This document shows, in pieces, positions 1 to 5,960 of a stretch of DNA of 6,037 nucleotides. The notes under the pieces were generated by a model, which was not told the DNA's origin, ran no database searches, and was given only the letters and a program-made list of their open reading frames with translations. Each line of letters opens with the position of its first letter. The stretch's first letter is position 1. The position numbers and the translations under genes were made by a program. The DNA lies in NCBI GenBank assembly GCA_036338025.1, contig JAYZDB010000327.1, positions 1-6,037 of the forward strand. Direction: 5' to 3'. The stretch is from JAYZDB01 sp036338025. GTDB lineage: Bacteria > Planctomycetota > UBA1135 > UBA2386.

Positions 1-1
1 G

Positions 2-451
2 GCGCTCTGGAATTTCCTGAAGAGCCTGCCTGATCGGATGGAGGATCACGGTTACTTGTTCTATCACGGGTCACCCCGGAACCCGGTGATGGAGTACGTG
101 CTCCGCAGTGACGAGCATTTCGACCCCGAGAAGCTCCAAGATATCTTTGCCCAGATCGATCGTCCGACTTTTGTCGGACACACTCACTACCCGGGTATTA
201 CTCGTGCTGACTTCAGCTTCACTCCGGCGACTGACGAGGCTAGCCAGTTCGATCTGAACGGTCCGTGTGTCGTGAACGTCGGGAGTGTAGGGCAACCGCG
301 CGATGGCGATCATCGGGCTTGTTTTGCAACAGTCTGTGATAGTCGAGTGGAGATCCATCGGGTGGAATACGAGGTCCACAAGACCCAGGCCAAGATCCTG
401 GCGGCCGGACTGCATCCAGCGCTTGCCGATCGGCTGGGGCGTGGCAAGTGA
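2..451 (+). CDS. Calcineurin-like metallophosphoesterase, C-terminal part (5' end outside window)
   Basis: This is the last 149 residues of a metallophosphoesterase of the YfcE/MJ0936-like group (calcineurin-like superfamily, Metallophos_2 type). The reading frame is open from the window edge, so the true start and the N-terminal metal ligands (DxH, GDxxD, GNH) lie upstream. Visible in the fragment are HGSP (residues 22-25), GHTH (59-62), which supplies metal-binding histidines, and the family signature GSVGQPRDGD (94-103), followed by a beta strand and a C-terminal helix. Family members hydrolyse phosphodiesters or phosphomonoesters, some acting as protein phosphatases, with a di-metal centre in the cytoplasm. 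The substrate here cannot be told from sequence. The TGA stop overlaps the GTG start of cutA, which suggests co-transcription and translational coupling. Family assignment is firm; the exact activity is unknown. Confidence 0.9.
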   Translation, partial: ALWNFLKSLPDRMEDHGYLFYHGSPRNPVMEYVLRSDEHFDPEKLQDIFAQIDRPTFVGHTHYPGITRADFSFTPATDEASQFDLNGPCVVNVGSVGQPRDGDHRACFATVCDSRVEIHRVEYEVHKTQAKILAAGLHPALADRLGRGK

Positions 452-780
452 CCGAAGAAGATCCGGTCTATCTGGTTTTGTGTACCGTGCCTGAGGACGC
501 GGCCCGAGACCTCGTAGATCACTTGCTCGAGGAGCGCCGCATCGCCTGCGCCAATCTGCTGGGTCCGGTCGAGTCCCGCTACCGCTGGCAAGGCGAATTG
601 GAGGTCTCGCAGGAGATCCTGTTGCTCATGAAGGCCCGGGCTTCGACGCTCGCGGGGCTGCGGGATCGCATCGCGGGTCTACATCCCTACGAAGTACCAG
701 AGGTTCTGGAGTTTCGTGCGGATTCGGGCCTGCCGGCGTACCTGGCCTGGGTTGCAGCCAGCTGCAGCCCCGATTCCTGA
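448..780 (+). CDS. cutA: CutA-family divalent cation tolerance protein
   Basis: This 110-residue protein matches the usual CutA length of about 100-115 residues. Family hallmarks appear in order: ACANL (residues 33-37), SRYRWQGE (43-50), EILLLMKA (56-63), HPYEVPE (79-85) and YLAW (98-101). CutA folds as a ferredoxin-like beta-alpha-beta unit and forms very stable trimers resembling PII signal proteins. It was named for copper tolerance in E. coli, but its biochemical role is still uncertain in most bacteria. The start is GTG, placed so that GTGA combines this start with the TGA stop of the upstream metallophosphoesterase. That arrangement supports the start choice and translational coupling. 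The protein has no signal peptide and should be cytoplasmic. The last residues (SCSPDS) lie beyond the conserved domain. The next plus-strand gene starts 129 bases downstream. Confidence 0.95.
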   Translation: MTEEDPVYLVLCTVPEDAARDLVDHLLEERRIACANLLGPVESRYRWQGELEVSQEILLLMKARASTLAGLRDRIAGLHPYEVPEVLEFRADSGLPAYLAWVAASCSPDS

Positions 781-812
781 CCCTGCCCCGGGAGTTTCTG
801 CCGGTCCTTGAT

Positions 813-830
813 CCGCCGTTGCCATGGCGG
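813..830. other. Short inverted repeat after cutA
   Basis: CCGCC (813-817) and GGCGG (826-830) can pair around an 8-base loop, 33 bases after the cutA stop. No T-run follows on either strand, so it is not a standard intrinsic terminator. It may only be a GC-rich coincidence. It also overlaps the possible TTG start at 808 of the next reading frame. Confidence 0.25.
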
Positions 831-909
831 AATCCGCTCAAGGAGCCAGGAGATCTGGTCGATAAGGGGAACGCGCCATTTCCTGTTTTTCACCGCGCGA
901 ACATCTCCA

Positions 910-2340
910 ATGGTCTGGTTGGCTACAGCTCTGGCAGTGACTCTTCCGCAGGCCACCGAGCAACCGCCGTCGGTCGGCAGCGATGCTCGGTCTCGCGACG
1001 AGATCGTGCTCGAGGACGGTGAGAAGATCACTGGGAAGATCACCAAGCTGACAGGGAACTACATCGAGGTCCGCCTCGACGAGAACACCGTGGTCGGATT
1101 CGACCGTTCGAGAATCACCAGAATTCTCCGGGGTGGTGCCTCGGCAGCAGCGGTGGTGTCGGCGAGACTGACCGCGCGAGACGGTTGGTACCTGTTGCAC
1201 GGTGGTGACGGTCGCACCCTCGGTTACCTCCACGGACTCGTGCAGGTGACGAAGACTGGCGACGTCCAACTCACCGAGGAGTGGTTCTTCGGTGGCAACA
1301 AGGGGTCAACGCGTGTCACCGTGGTGGAGATCGTCGACTCTGATCTGCGACCCCGTTCGTGCTTCTACCACGAACGGGTCAGCGACAAATCGGGTCGTCT
1401 GGTTGCGGAAAGCCTGCGGCGGGGCACAGTCGAAGGAGCCAGCCTGCTTGTCGATTGGCGAAGCCTGCGCGGCCGAGACAAGCAGAAGTATCCGTTCAAG
1501 CCTAGCGCCCGGTTCCCATTGTCGTTCCGAGAGGAGATCCGCCAGTCCCAGGGGGTCGCGATCCACGCCGCCAATCGGCAGGTATTCGACGCCAAGACCG
1601 GCCAGTTCAAGAACCTCCAGGCCTCGTCTGTTCAGCGCCGCAAGGTGGCGATCGACAAGCGGGTTGTAGCCGTGCGGGAAGTGTCGATTGAAGACGGTAG
1701 TCGCAAGAACCGGGAGTGGATCGACGGTAATTCCCAGGTACTGCGGCGAGAGATCAACGGTCCGGCATTGGTGGCGGTGAGAACCACCCGGGAACAAGCC
1801 CTGCGGACCGAATCGAACTACACCCTTCGGGGTTTCAGCACCGCGATTGCGAAGTCTGCCGATGGGCAGATCGGAGTGTGGTTGCCCAACCCGATCTGGA
1901 GCGTCAAGGCTGCCGAGTCCGGCAGTGTTACCGTCGAGGCGCCGCTGTTTGCTGCGTCGGCGACTCTGATCGAGCTCAGCCACATCGAGAAGAATGTGCA
2001 ACTGGCTTCCGCGGCGGACGATGTCCTACGTTGGCTCCGACTCAGTGTGGGGCGGAAGCTGAAGGTGATCGAGCGTACGGATGTGCGAGTGCGTCGGCTA
2101 CCCGCCGTCAAACTCAAGCTGCGGTGGCAGGCTGAGCGGGTTGGAGAGTCAGTAGCTTTTTGGGGGACCTGCCACGTGTTCCGGTTCCAAGACCGGTGTC
2201 TGGCGTTTTTCCATGCTGCGCCCCGCGCGAACTTCCATGTCCTCCAGGATGACGTGGCGCGTATTCTCGACTCGGTGCAGTTGATGACCGAGGACTTCGC
2301 CCCGCCGTCCCAAGGGACCGCCGCGAAACCCGGCCGGTAG
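910..2340 (+). CDS. Exported protein of unknown function, SH3/Sm-like N-terminus and PsbP/DcrB-like C-terminal domain
   Basis: No named family recognised. From ATG 910 the product has 476 residues. It opens with a hydrophobic stretch (residues 2-12) ending near PQAT, which reads as a short signal peptide, though without a basic n-region. The frame also stays open back to a TTG at 808, which would add 34 residues including basic ones (RGTRHFLFFTAR) before the hydrophobic part, so the start is uncertain. Residues about 29-74 (DEIVLEDGEKITGKI to DRSRITRIL) look like the small SH3/Sm-like 'V.L.DG..I.G.I' module common in planctomycete exported proteins. Residues about 80-310 are beta-rich and basic. 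Residues about 318-460 (IGVWLPNPIW to RILDSVQLM) follow the PsbP/DcrB/DUF1795 pattern: an opening 'W' strand, then a late helix ending 'ILDS'. The site of action is inferred to be periplasmic. It ends 3 bases from the convergent comM stop. Confidence 0.8.
   Translation: MVWLATALAVTLPQATEQPPSVGSDARSRDEIVLEDGEKITGKITKLTGNYIEVRLDENTVVGFDRSRITRILRGGASAAAVVSARLTARDGWYLLHGGDGRTLGYLHGLVQVTKTGDVQLTEEWFFGGNKGSTRVTVVEIVDSDLRPRSCFYHERVSDKSGRLVAESLRRGTVEGASLLVDWRSLRGRDKQKYPFKPSARFPLSFREEIRQSQGVAIHAANRQVFDAKTGQFKNLQASSVQRRKVAIDKRVVAVREVSIEDGSRKNREWIDGNSQVLRREINGPALVAVRTTREQALRTESNYTLRGFSTAIAKSADGQIGVWLPNPIWSVKAAESGSVTVEAPLFAASATLIELSHIEKNVQLASAADDVLRWLRLSVGRKLKVIERTDVRVRRLPAVKLKLRWQAERVGESVAFWGTCHVFRFQDRCLAFFHAAPRANFHVLQDDVARILDSVQLMTEDFAPPSQGTAAKPGR
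1352..1378. repeat. Perfect 10-bp inverted repeat inside the exported-protein gene
   Basis: CCCGTTCGTG (1352-1361) is the exact reverse complement of CACGAACGGG (1369-1378), with a 7-base loop CTTCTAC. The arms encode part of RPRSCFYHERV, about residues 148-158 of the exported protein. A stem this long and GC-rich within a coding region could form in mRNA. No T-run follows. It may be chance or a binding site; function unknown. Confidence 0.6.
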
Positions 2341-2342
2341 AA

Positions 2343-2356
2343 GTCAGATGCCTGAC
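2343..2356. other. Small inverted repeat at a convergent gene junction
   Basis: GTCAG (2343-2347) and CTGAC (2352-2356) flank a 4-base loop ATGC, exactly where the exported-protein gene and comM converge. The repeat contains the comM stop codon. The 5-bp stem is short and lacks T-runs, so a bidirectional terminator role is only a guess. Confidence 0.2.
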
Positions 2357-3852
2357 CCCTGGATCGCGCCCCGTAATCGCGCGGCCACCAGCAGATCGTC
2401 CGACAGGACGTCGTCGCGATCATCAAGGTCTGCCAGAGTGCGCGAAATTCTGAGCAGTCGGACTCGGCTACGCCCGGACAGACGATAGGTTCGCAGGATC
2501 GTCTCAAGGGTGCGGTGCACGTCGACCGCAGTACCGATTGCCTGCTCGAGATCGCCTTCGCGTAGTCGCGCGTTTGGGACCGCCGATCGGGATTGTTGGC
2601 GTTCGGTGGCGACCTGCACCTGCTGTGCAATCTGCTCGGTCGACCAGGCGGTATCTTGCGGTGCGGTGTAGGTCTCCGGAGCGACGTTGGGGACTTCGAC
2701 TTGCAGGTCGAGTCGGTCGAGCATCGGGCCAGACACCCGTGCCCGGTAGCGTTGCCGCTGGGCCGGGCTGCAGGTGCAAGCCCGCAGGCCGTGGCCGTGG
2801 TAGCCACAGGGACAGGGGTTCATGGTGCAAACCAGCAGGAAGTCGGCCGGCATGGTCACGGTCTGTCGAACCCGCCCGACGCTGAGATGGCCGTCCTCCA
2901 GGGGTTGCCGTAGCCCCTCGATCACTTCTCGCCGGAACTCCGGGAGTTCGTCGAGGAACAGCACTCCGTGCTGGGACAGGGAGACCTCGCCGGGGCGGGG
3001 ATCCCGACCGCCACCGAGCAGGCTGGCGACACTGCTCGTGTGGTGGGGGGAGCGGATCGGTCGGCGCCGCCCGAGGGGCTGCAGCAAGGAACCGTGGATG
3101 GTGTGGATCTTGAGGATCTCGAGCGCTTCCGTATCACTGGTCGGCGGCAGGATGCCCGGCAGACGCTTGGCGAGCGCGGATTTGCCAGAACCGGGTGGGC
3201 CTACCATCAGCAGGTTGTGCCGGCCGGCTGCGGCGACCATCAGGGCGCGCTTGGGTGTCTCGTGACCCCGGATCTCTGCCAGATCCGGGTGCAGCTCGTC
3301 TCGGTCCGGCGGTGGAGGCTCGGCAGGCGCGAGTTTGAGCTCACCGCGGATCCAGTCGAAGGCCTCTCGTAGAGTGCCCGCACCGAAGGCGCGGATTCCT
3401 GGAACCAATGCGGCGATGCGCGCCGTCGATGGGGCGGTGAGCAGGTCTGTCCAGCCTTGCTCGCGGGCGGCCAGCGCCACCGCCACGATGCCTGGGGTCG
3501 GCAGGATGTCACCACCGAGCGAAACTTCGCCGAGCGCCGCCAGGCTCGGTGGAATCGTCACGATTCCGCCAGCGCTGCCTAGTGCCAATGCCATCGGCAG
3601 GTCGAATCCGCTGCCGGACTTCGGGATGGTCGCCGGCGTGAGGCTGATGGTGGGAACTCCCCGAGGCATGGGAAGATCTTGCGAGGAGAAAGCGCCGAGG
3701 ATTCTGAACAAGGCCTCCCGCACCCCGTTATCCGCAAGCCCGAGGACTTTTGGGGTGCCCTGCGGACCGCCGATGCGGACCTCTACCGTCACTGGTACCG
3801 CGTCTACGCCACGCAGAACGCCGCTGCCGATCCTGCTTGGTTTGTGCGGCAT
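2344..3852 (-). CDS. comM: ComM/YifB-family Mg-chelatase-like AAA+ ATPase
   Basis: The 502-residue product matches the normal ComM/YifB length. Residues about 8-170 form the N-terminal ChlI-type domain (GVDAVPVTVEVRIG; ITLTPA-like SLTPATIPKSGSGFDLPMAL, Lon-protease-like fold). The central AAA+ module has Walker A GPPGSGKS (218-225), Walker B GVLFLDELPEF (296-306), then MNPCPCG (344-350), CTCSP (359-363) and SGPMLDRLDL (374-383). A C-terminal helical domain (about 410-500) carries RSRVRLLRISRTLADL. ComM is a hexameric helicase that drives branch migration of donor DNA during natural transformation in Vibrio and Acinetobacter; it is widespread in bacteria not known to be competent. The four cysteines of CPCG/CTC are usual for the family. 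ATG 3852 places the ChlI domain at the expected distance. It is convergent with the exported-protein gene and divergent from the CxxC small protein. Confidence 0.95.
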   Translation of the reverse strand: MPHKPSRIGSGVLRGVDAVPVTVEVRIGGPQGTPKVLGLADNGVREALFRILGAFSSQDLPMPRGVPTISLTPATIPKSGSGFDLPMALALGSAGGIVTIPPSLAALGEVSLGGDILPTPGIVAVALAAREQGWTDLLTAPSTARIAALVPGIRAFGAGTLREAFDWIRGELKLAPAEPPPPDRDELHPDLAEIRGHETPKRALMVAAAGRHNLLMVGPPGSGKSALAKRLPGILPPTSDTEALEILKIHTIHGSLLQPLGRRRPIRSPHHTSSVASLLGGGRDPRPGEVSLSQHGVLFLDELPEFRREVIEGLRQPLEDGHLSVGRVRQTVTMPADFLLVCTMNPCPCGYHGHGLRACTCSPAQRQRYRARVSGPMLDRLDLQVEVPNVAPETYTAPQDTAWSTEQIAQQVQVATERQQSRSAVPNARLREGDLEQAIGTAVDVHRTLETILRTYRLSGRSRVRLLRISRTLADLDDRDDVLSDDLLVAARLRGAIQGSGI

Positions 3853-3946
3853 GCTCGATTCATGTTGACGGTGCCGTGTTCGGGCAGTCGGTTACTGGTC
3901 ATTCATGGGACTTTCCTCGCGAGGCTGGCCTTACTACTCTTGGACC
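3853..3946. promoter_or_regulatory. Divergent spacer between comM and the CxxC/CxC small gene
   Basis: These 94 bases lie between two divergent starts, so promoters for both genes should be here or nearby. On the plus strand TTGACG (3865-3870) fits a -35 box, but the region 16-19 bases later (around TCGGTT/GGTTAC) is a poor -10. On the minus strand no convincing pair was seen. An ATG at 3905 lies in frame with the small gene and could be its start, shortening the spacer. No Shine-Dalgarno sequence is visible before either start. Confidence 0.3.
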
Positions 3947-4210
3947 GTGAAGTTAGCAGAACTCGAGACCATCCTGTTGCGGGACGACATCCACCTGCGG
4001 GCCCAGCTTCACTGTCTGGCTTGCCGCCGCCGACTCGCCAGCGTGGAACTTGCCAACCGGTTCACGGAAGATGACAGCTCCGACATGAGCCTGTCGGTCT
4101 CCAATCTGTCCGCGGATCTGCGGGACTTCCAGCAGACCCGGGAGTCCGTCAGCCTCACGTGTAGCTGTAGCACACGCTCGATCTACCACCTGCTCCCGTC
4201 GCGGGGGTGA
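3947..4210 (+). CDS. Small putative metal-binding protein with CxxC and CxC motifs
   Basis: Not recognised. From GTG 3947 the product has 87 residues. An in-frame ATG at 3905 would give 101, but the extra MGLSSRGWPYYSWT does not look conserved or structured. It contains HCLAC (residues 22-26) and TCSC (71-74), a CxxC and a CxC about 45 residues apart, which could form one zinc-ribbon-like site. Between them is a polar, probably helical stretch (SVSNLSADLRDFQQ). It has no signal peptide or membrane segment. Third codon positions are strongly G/C, and the reverse frame gives no sensible protein, which supports real coding on this strand. It diverges from comM and ends 4 bases from the convergent receiver-like gene. 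The role is unknown; a small DNA- or protein-binding zinc protein is inference. Confidence 0.7.
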   Translation: MKLAELETILLRDDIHLRAQLHCLACRRRLASVELANRFTEDDSSDMSLSVSNLSADLRDFQQTRESVSLTCSCSTRSIYHLLPSRG

Positions 4211-4214
4211 GTCT

Positions 4215-4589
4215 CTAGCGCGGGGCGGAGAGCCTGAACAACAGCTTCTGGAGCGCCCCGATCCCGGCTCTTGAGCCAGGGCAGAAACTCCGGATCCGAT
4301 GCACCTTGTCCGGTCCCAGGGACCGCAAGTTAGAATCGCCGAATACCACCACCGGAATTTGTGGGTCGACCGCCAGCAGGCTGTCCAGCAGGCGTTTTGC
4401 GCTGCCTGGGCTGACCGATGGCGTCATGACGAGCATGCTGTGTCCACCCCGCTCGAGAAACAGCCCCTGGGCCATCCTGGTGTCGGTTGCGACGTCCACC
4501 ACGTGGCCGGCTTTCTCGAGCACGGAAACCAGGTTCCCGACGCTGGACCGGTCGTCTGCGTACACCAGAAGTTCGGCAGGAGCTTCCAT
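4215..4589 (-). CDS. Stand-alone degenerate response-regulator receiver (REC-like) protein
   Basis: The 124-residue product has the length and strand pattern of a CheY-like receiver domain with no output domain. It starts ELLVYADDRSSVGNLVSVL, keeping the acidic pair (D12, D13) after strand 1. Strand 3 reads SMLVMTPSVSPG, where the family has xxLxxDxxMPG: the phospho-acceptor Asp is replaced by Thr56 or Pro57. Strand 4 (IPVVVFGDS, 78-86) lacks the usual Thr/Ser-Ala, and the conserved Lys after strand 5 (near IRSFCPGSR, 99-107) is not evident. It is therefore expected not to be phosphorylated in the normal way; family knowledge suggests a pseudo-receiver acting through protein contacts. The start is well set: an in-frame TAG lies directly before ATG 4589. 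It is convergent with the CxxC gene and downstream of the secreted-protein gene. Confidence 0.75.
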   Translation of the reverse strand: MEAPAELLVYADDRSSVGNLVSVLEKAGHVVDVATDTRMAQGLFLERGGHSMLVMTPSVSPGSAKRLLDSLLAVDPQIPVVVFGDSNLRSLGPDKVHRIRSFCPGSRAGIGALQKLLFRLSAPR

Positions 4590-4684
4590 CTAACAGGCTG
4601 ATCGGCACATCATGGATCTCGTGTCAAGAGATTCGGCGCTTCGCCCCTGGCCGATTTGTGGTGCGGGCGGCATGGGTGCAGGAA

Positions 4685-4702
4685 GGCCCGGCTGGCTGGG
4701 CC
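4685..4702. other. GC-rich hairpin, second of a tandem pair
   Basis: GGCCC (4685-4689) pairs with GGGCC (4698-4702). A G-T and a G-C pair extend the stem to seven pairs around the loop CTGG. It abuts the larger hairpin at 4704-4734. Both lie between the minus-strand secreted-protein gene and the receiver-like gene. No T-run follows on the minus strand. Confidence 0.45.
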
Positions 4703-4703
4703 G

Positions 4704-4734
4704 CCGGCGCTGTCCCAAAATGCGACAGCGCCGG
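4704..4734 (-). terminator. Strong hairpin downstream of the secreted-protein gene, probable terminator or mRNA 3' structure
   Basis: CCGGCGCTGTC (4704-4714) and GACAGCGCCGG (4724-4734) are exact reverse complements, an 11-bp stem with a 9-base loop. It begins 45 bases after the stop of the minus-strand secreted-protein gene, a typical place for a terminator. No U-run follows, so it would be a non-canonical terminator or an RNA-stabilising end. The plus strand has no gene ending here, which favours a minus-strand role. Confidence 0.55.
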
Positions 4735-4779
4735 GGCGGACTCAGGATTCGTGATCGCGAGGGACCCGGATCAGGAGCG

Positions 4780-5772
4780 CTAGTTGCCGATCAGGATCCG
4801 ACCGTAGTTGGTGCCGAGCAAACCGAAATTATTGGTCGTCGTGCTCGAGAACATCTGGGAATACAGGCGGACGCAGACCAGGGCGCTTTGGTTGGGTACG
4901 GTGAAGGACTCTTTTGCCGTACCCGAAGCGTCGGTTATGCCACCCAGCAGGAAGGTCACCGGCTGGTACAGCGTGCACCCAGGAGCGCCCATGATGGACA
5001 TGTCGATGCCGCCAGGGGTGTAGCGATTCAGGGCCAGTACGTGGAAGTACACGTTGGTCGCGGTGGCTCCACTCAGGTTGACGTCAAACGTGTCGCCCAG
5101 CTTGGACGAACCGCTCAGGCTCAGGTCCGGGCCACAGCTGGCGCCAAAGGTCGACAGGTCAGCCATCCCGAACGCGATCTCGATCTTCAGGGCAGCGTTT
5201 CCCACGGTACCGGTTGCCGGCGGGGGCCCGACCCAGCCGAAGGCGTAGAGTCGCTGCAGTGTGTCGCGATGGAACCCAGCTCCGGGGTTGCTAAATCCGG
5301 CCCCGATGACCGTCACCTCGATGACGAGGTTGCCGTTGGTCGACAGGTATAGATAGCTTGTGTCGAGGCCGATCCGGTTCCACTCGTTGGCAGTGTTGTG
5401 CCAGACGTAGTTCTTGGCCTTCAGCACGGTCTGGACATTGGTGACCATGTTGTTGGCAAAGGTCGGATCCAGGGTAGAGGCGGCGGTCTGTCCCAGCTTG
5501 ATCTCGATCTCGTCGAATTTACGTGGACCGGTCCCACACGGCGCGAACGCGATGGCACAGATGTTGCCAACGACAGTGTTCGGCATGGCGGTGGTCAAGA
5601 CCATCTGTTGGTAGCGCTGGTTCTGCCAGGTGGGTGACCCGATGCTCTGGCCGAACGGGATGACGTTGCAGGTACCCGCGGCCGGGGTATTGCTGGGAAT
5701 GTAGAAGCTCTGGGCAGCCGCAGGGACTGCACACAGTCCGACGACAACGAGGCAGGAAGTCAGTTTGAACAT
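4780..5772 (-). CDS. Secreted planctomycete-type protein with FGASC-type C-terminal module
   Basis: From ATG 5772 the product has 330 residues with a clear signal peptide (MFKLTSCLVVVGLCAVPAAAQ: basic n-region, hydrophobic core, cleavage near AAA-Q). The frame is open back to 5904, but the added 44 residues are proline-rich and precede the signal peptide, so this start is chosen. The mature N-terminal region (about 22-205) includes IPSNTPAAGTCNVIPFG, ICAIAFAPCGTG (71-82) and FDEIEIKLGQT (86-96). The C-terminal region (about 207-330) starts STFGASCGPDLSLSG and continues as a beta-rich module ending YGRILIGN. Six or more cysteines suggest disulfides outside the cytoplasm. From memory, this architecture is common in exported paralogs of deep-branching planctomycetes; no function is established. 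There is no membrane anchor at the end. A strong hairpin follows the stop. Confidence 0.85.
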   Translation of the reverse strand: MFKLTSCLVVVGLCAVPAAAQSFYIPSNTPAAGTCNVIPFGQSIGSPTWQNQRYQQMVLTTAMPNTVVGNICAIAFAPCGTGPRKFDEIEIKLGQTAASTLDPTFANNMVTNVQTVLKAKNYVWHNTANEWNRIGLDTSYLYLSTNGNLVIEVTVIGAGFSNPGAGFHRDTLQRLYAFGWVGPPPATGTVGNAALKIEIAFGMADLSTFGASCGPDLSLSGSSKLGDTFDVNLSGATATNVYFHVLALNRYTPGGIDMSIMGAPGCTLYQPVTFLLGGITDASGTAKESFTVPNQSALVCVRLYSQMFSSTTTNNFGLLGTNYGRILIGN

Positions 5773-5960
5773 GGTTTGGTGGGGGCTATGGACCGCGGAT
5801 CCGGTCGGGGAGGGAGGCTGACCGGGTACTGTAGGTCCTCGGACGTGTCGGTGCCAGTCCGGCTGGAATTGAGCAAGCCCCGGCAACTCTCCGGTTCGGC
5901 GCAAGGCCCCCTAGGTGTCTTGTTAGTAGGGCGTAGCCACCGCTCGGGTGCGCGGGGAGA
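5773..5960. promoter_or_regulatory. Spacer between gnd and the secreted-protein gene, with pyrimidine-rich leader
   Basis: These 188 bases should hold the leader, and perhaps the promoter, of the minus-strand secreted-protein gene. Directly upstream of its ATG the minus strand is C-rich (ACCAAACC, then AGCCCCC), with no Shine-Dalgarno sequence. GACCG (5791-5795) and CGGTC (5802-5806) form a small inverted repeat in the leader, and 5806-5816 is a purine run on the plus strand. I saw no convincing -35/-10 pair and no clear gnd terminator. Confidence 0.3.

Noticed and set aside
1306..2001. 231-codon open frame on the minus strand
   Set aside because: It is antisense to the exported-protein gene, with no domain, signal peptide or sensible composition.
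1818..2807. 329-codon open frame on the minus strand
   Set aside because: It spans the junction of two real convergent genes, overlapping comM in another frame and lying antisense to the exported-protein gene. Its Arg/Ser/Thr-rich translation is typical of a shadow frame in GC-rich DNA.
3679..4074. 131-codon open frame on the plus strand
   Set aside because: It begins antisense to comM and ends inside the CxxC gene in another frame. It looks fairly protein-like in the middle, but the two overlapping genes have better support.
3953..4189. 78-codon open frame on the minus strand opposite the CxxC gene
   Set aside because: The plus-strand frame has paired cysteine motifs and stronger third-position G/C; the reverse translation has no recognisable feature.
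4299..4601. 100-codon open frame on the plus strand
   Set aside because: It is antisense to the receiver-like gene, whose strand and helix pattern fits a known fold.
4612..5352. 246-codon open frame on the plus strand
   Set aside because: It lies mostly antisense to the secreted-protein gene, has a low-complexity Gly/Arg/Gln-rich translation with no recognisable domain, and runs through the hairpin pair. The minus strand has a clear signal peptide and family motifs.
5773..5904. N-terminal extension of the secreted protein to 5904
   Set aside because: It would put 44 proline-rich residues before a complete signal peptide; ATG 5772 is the natural start.
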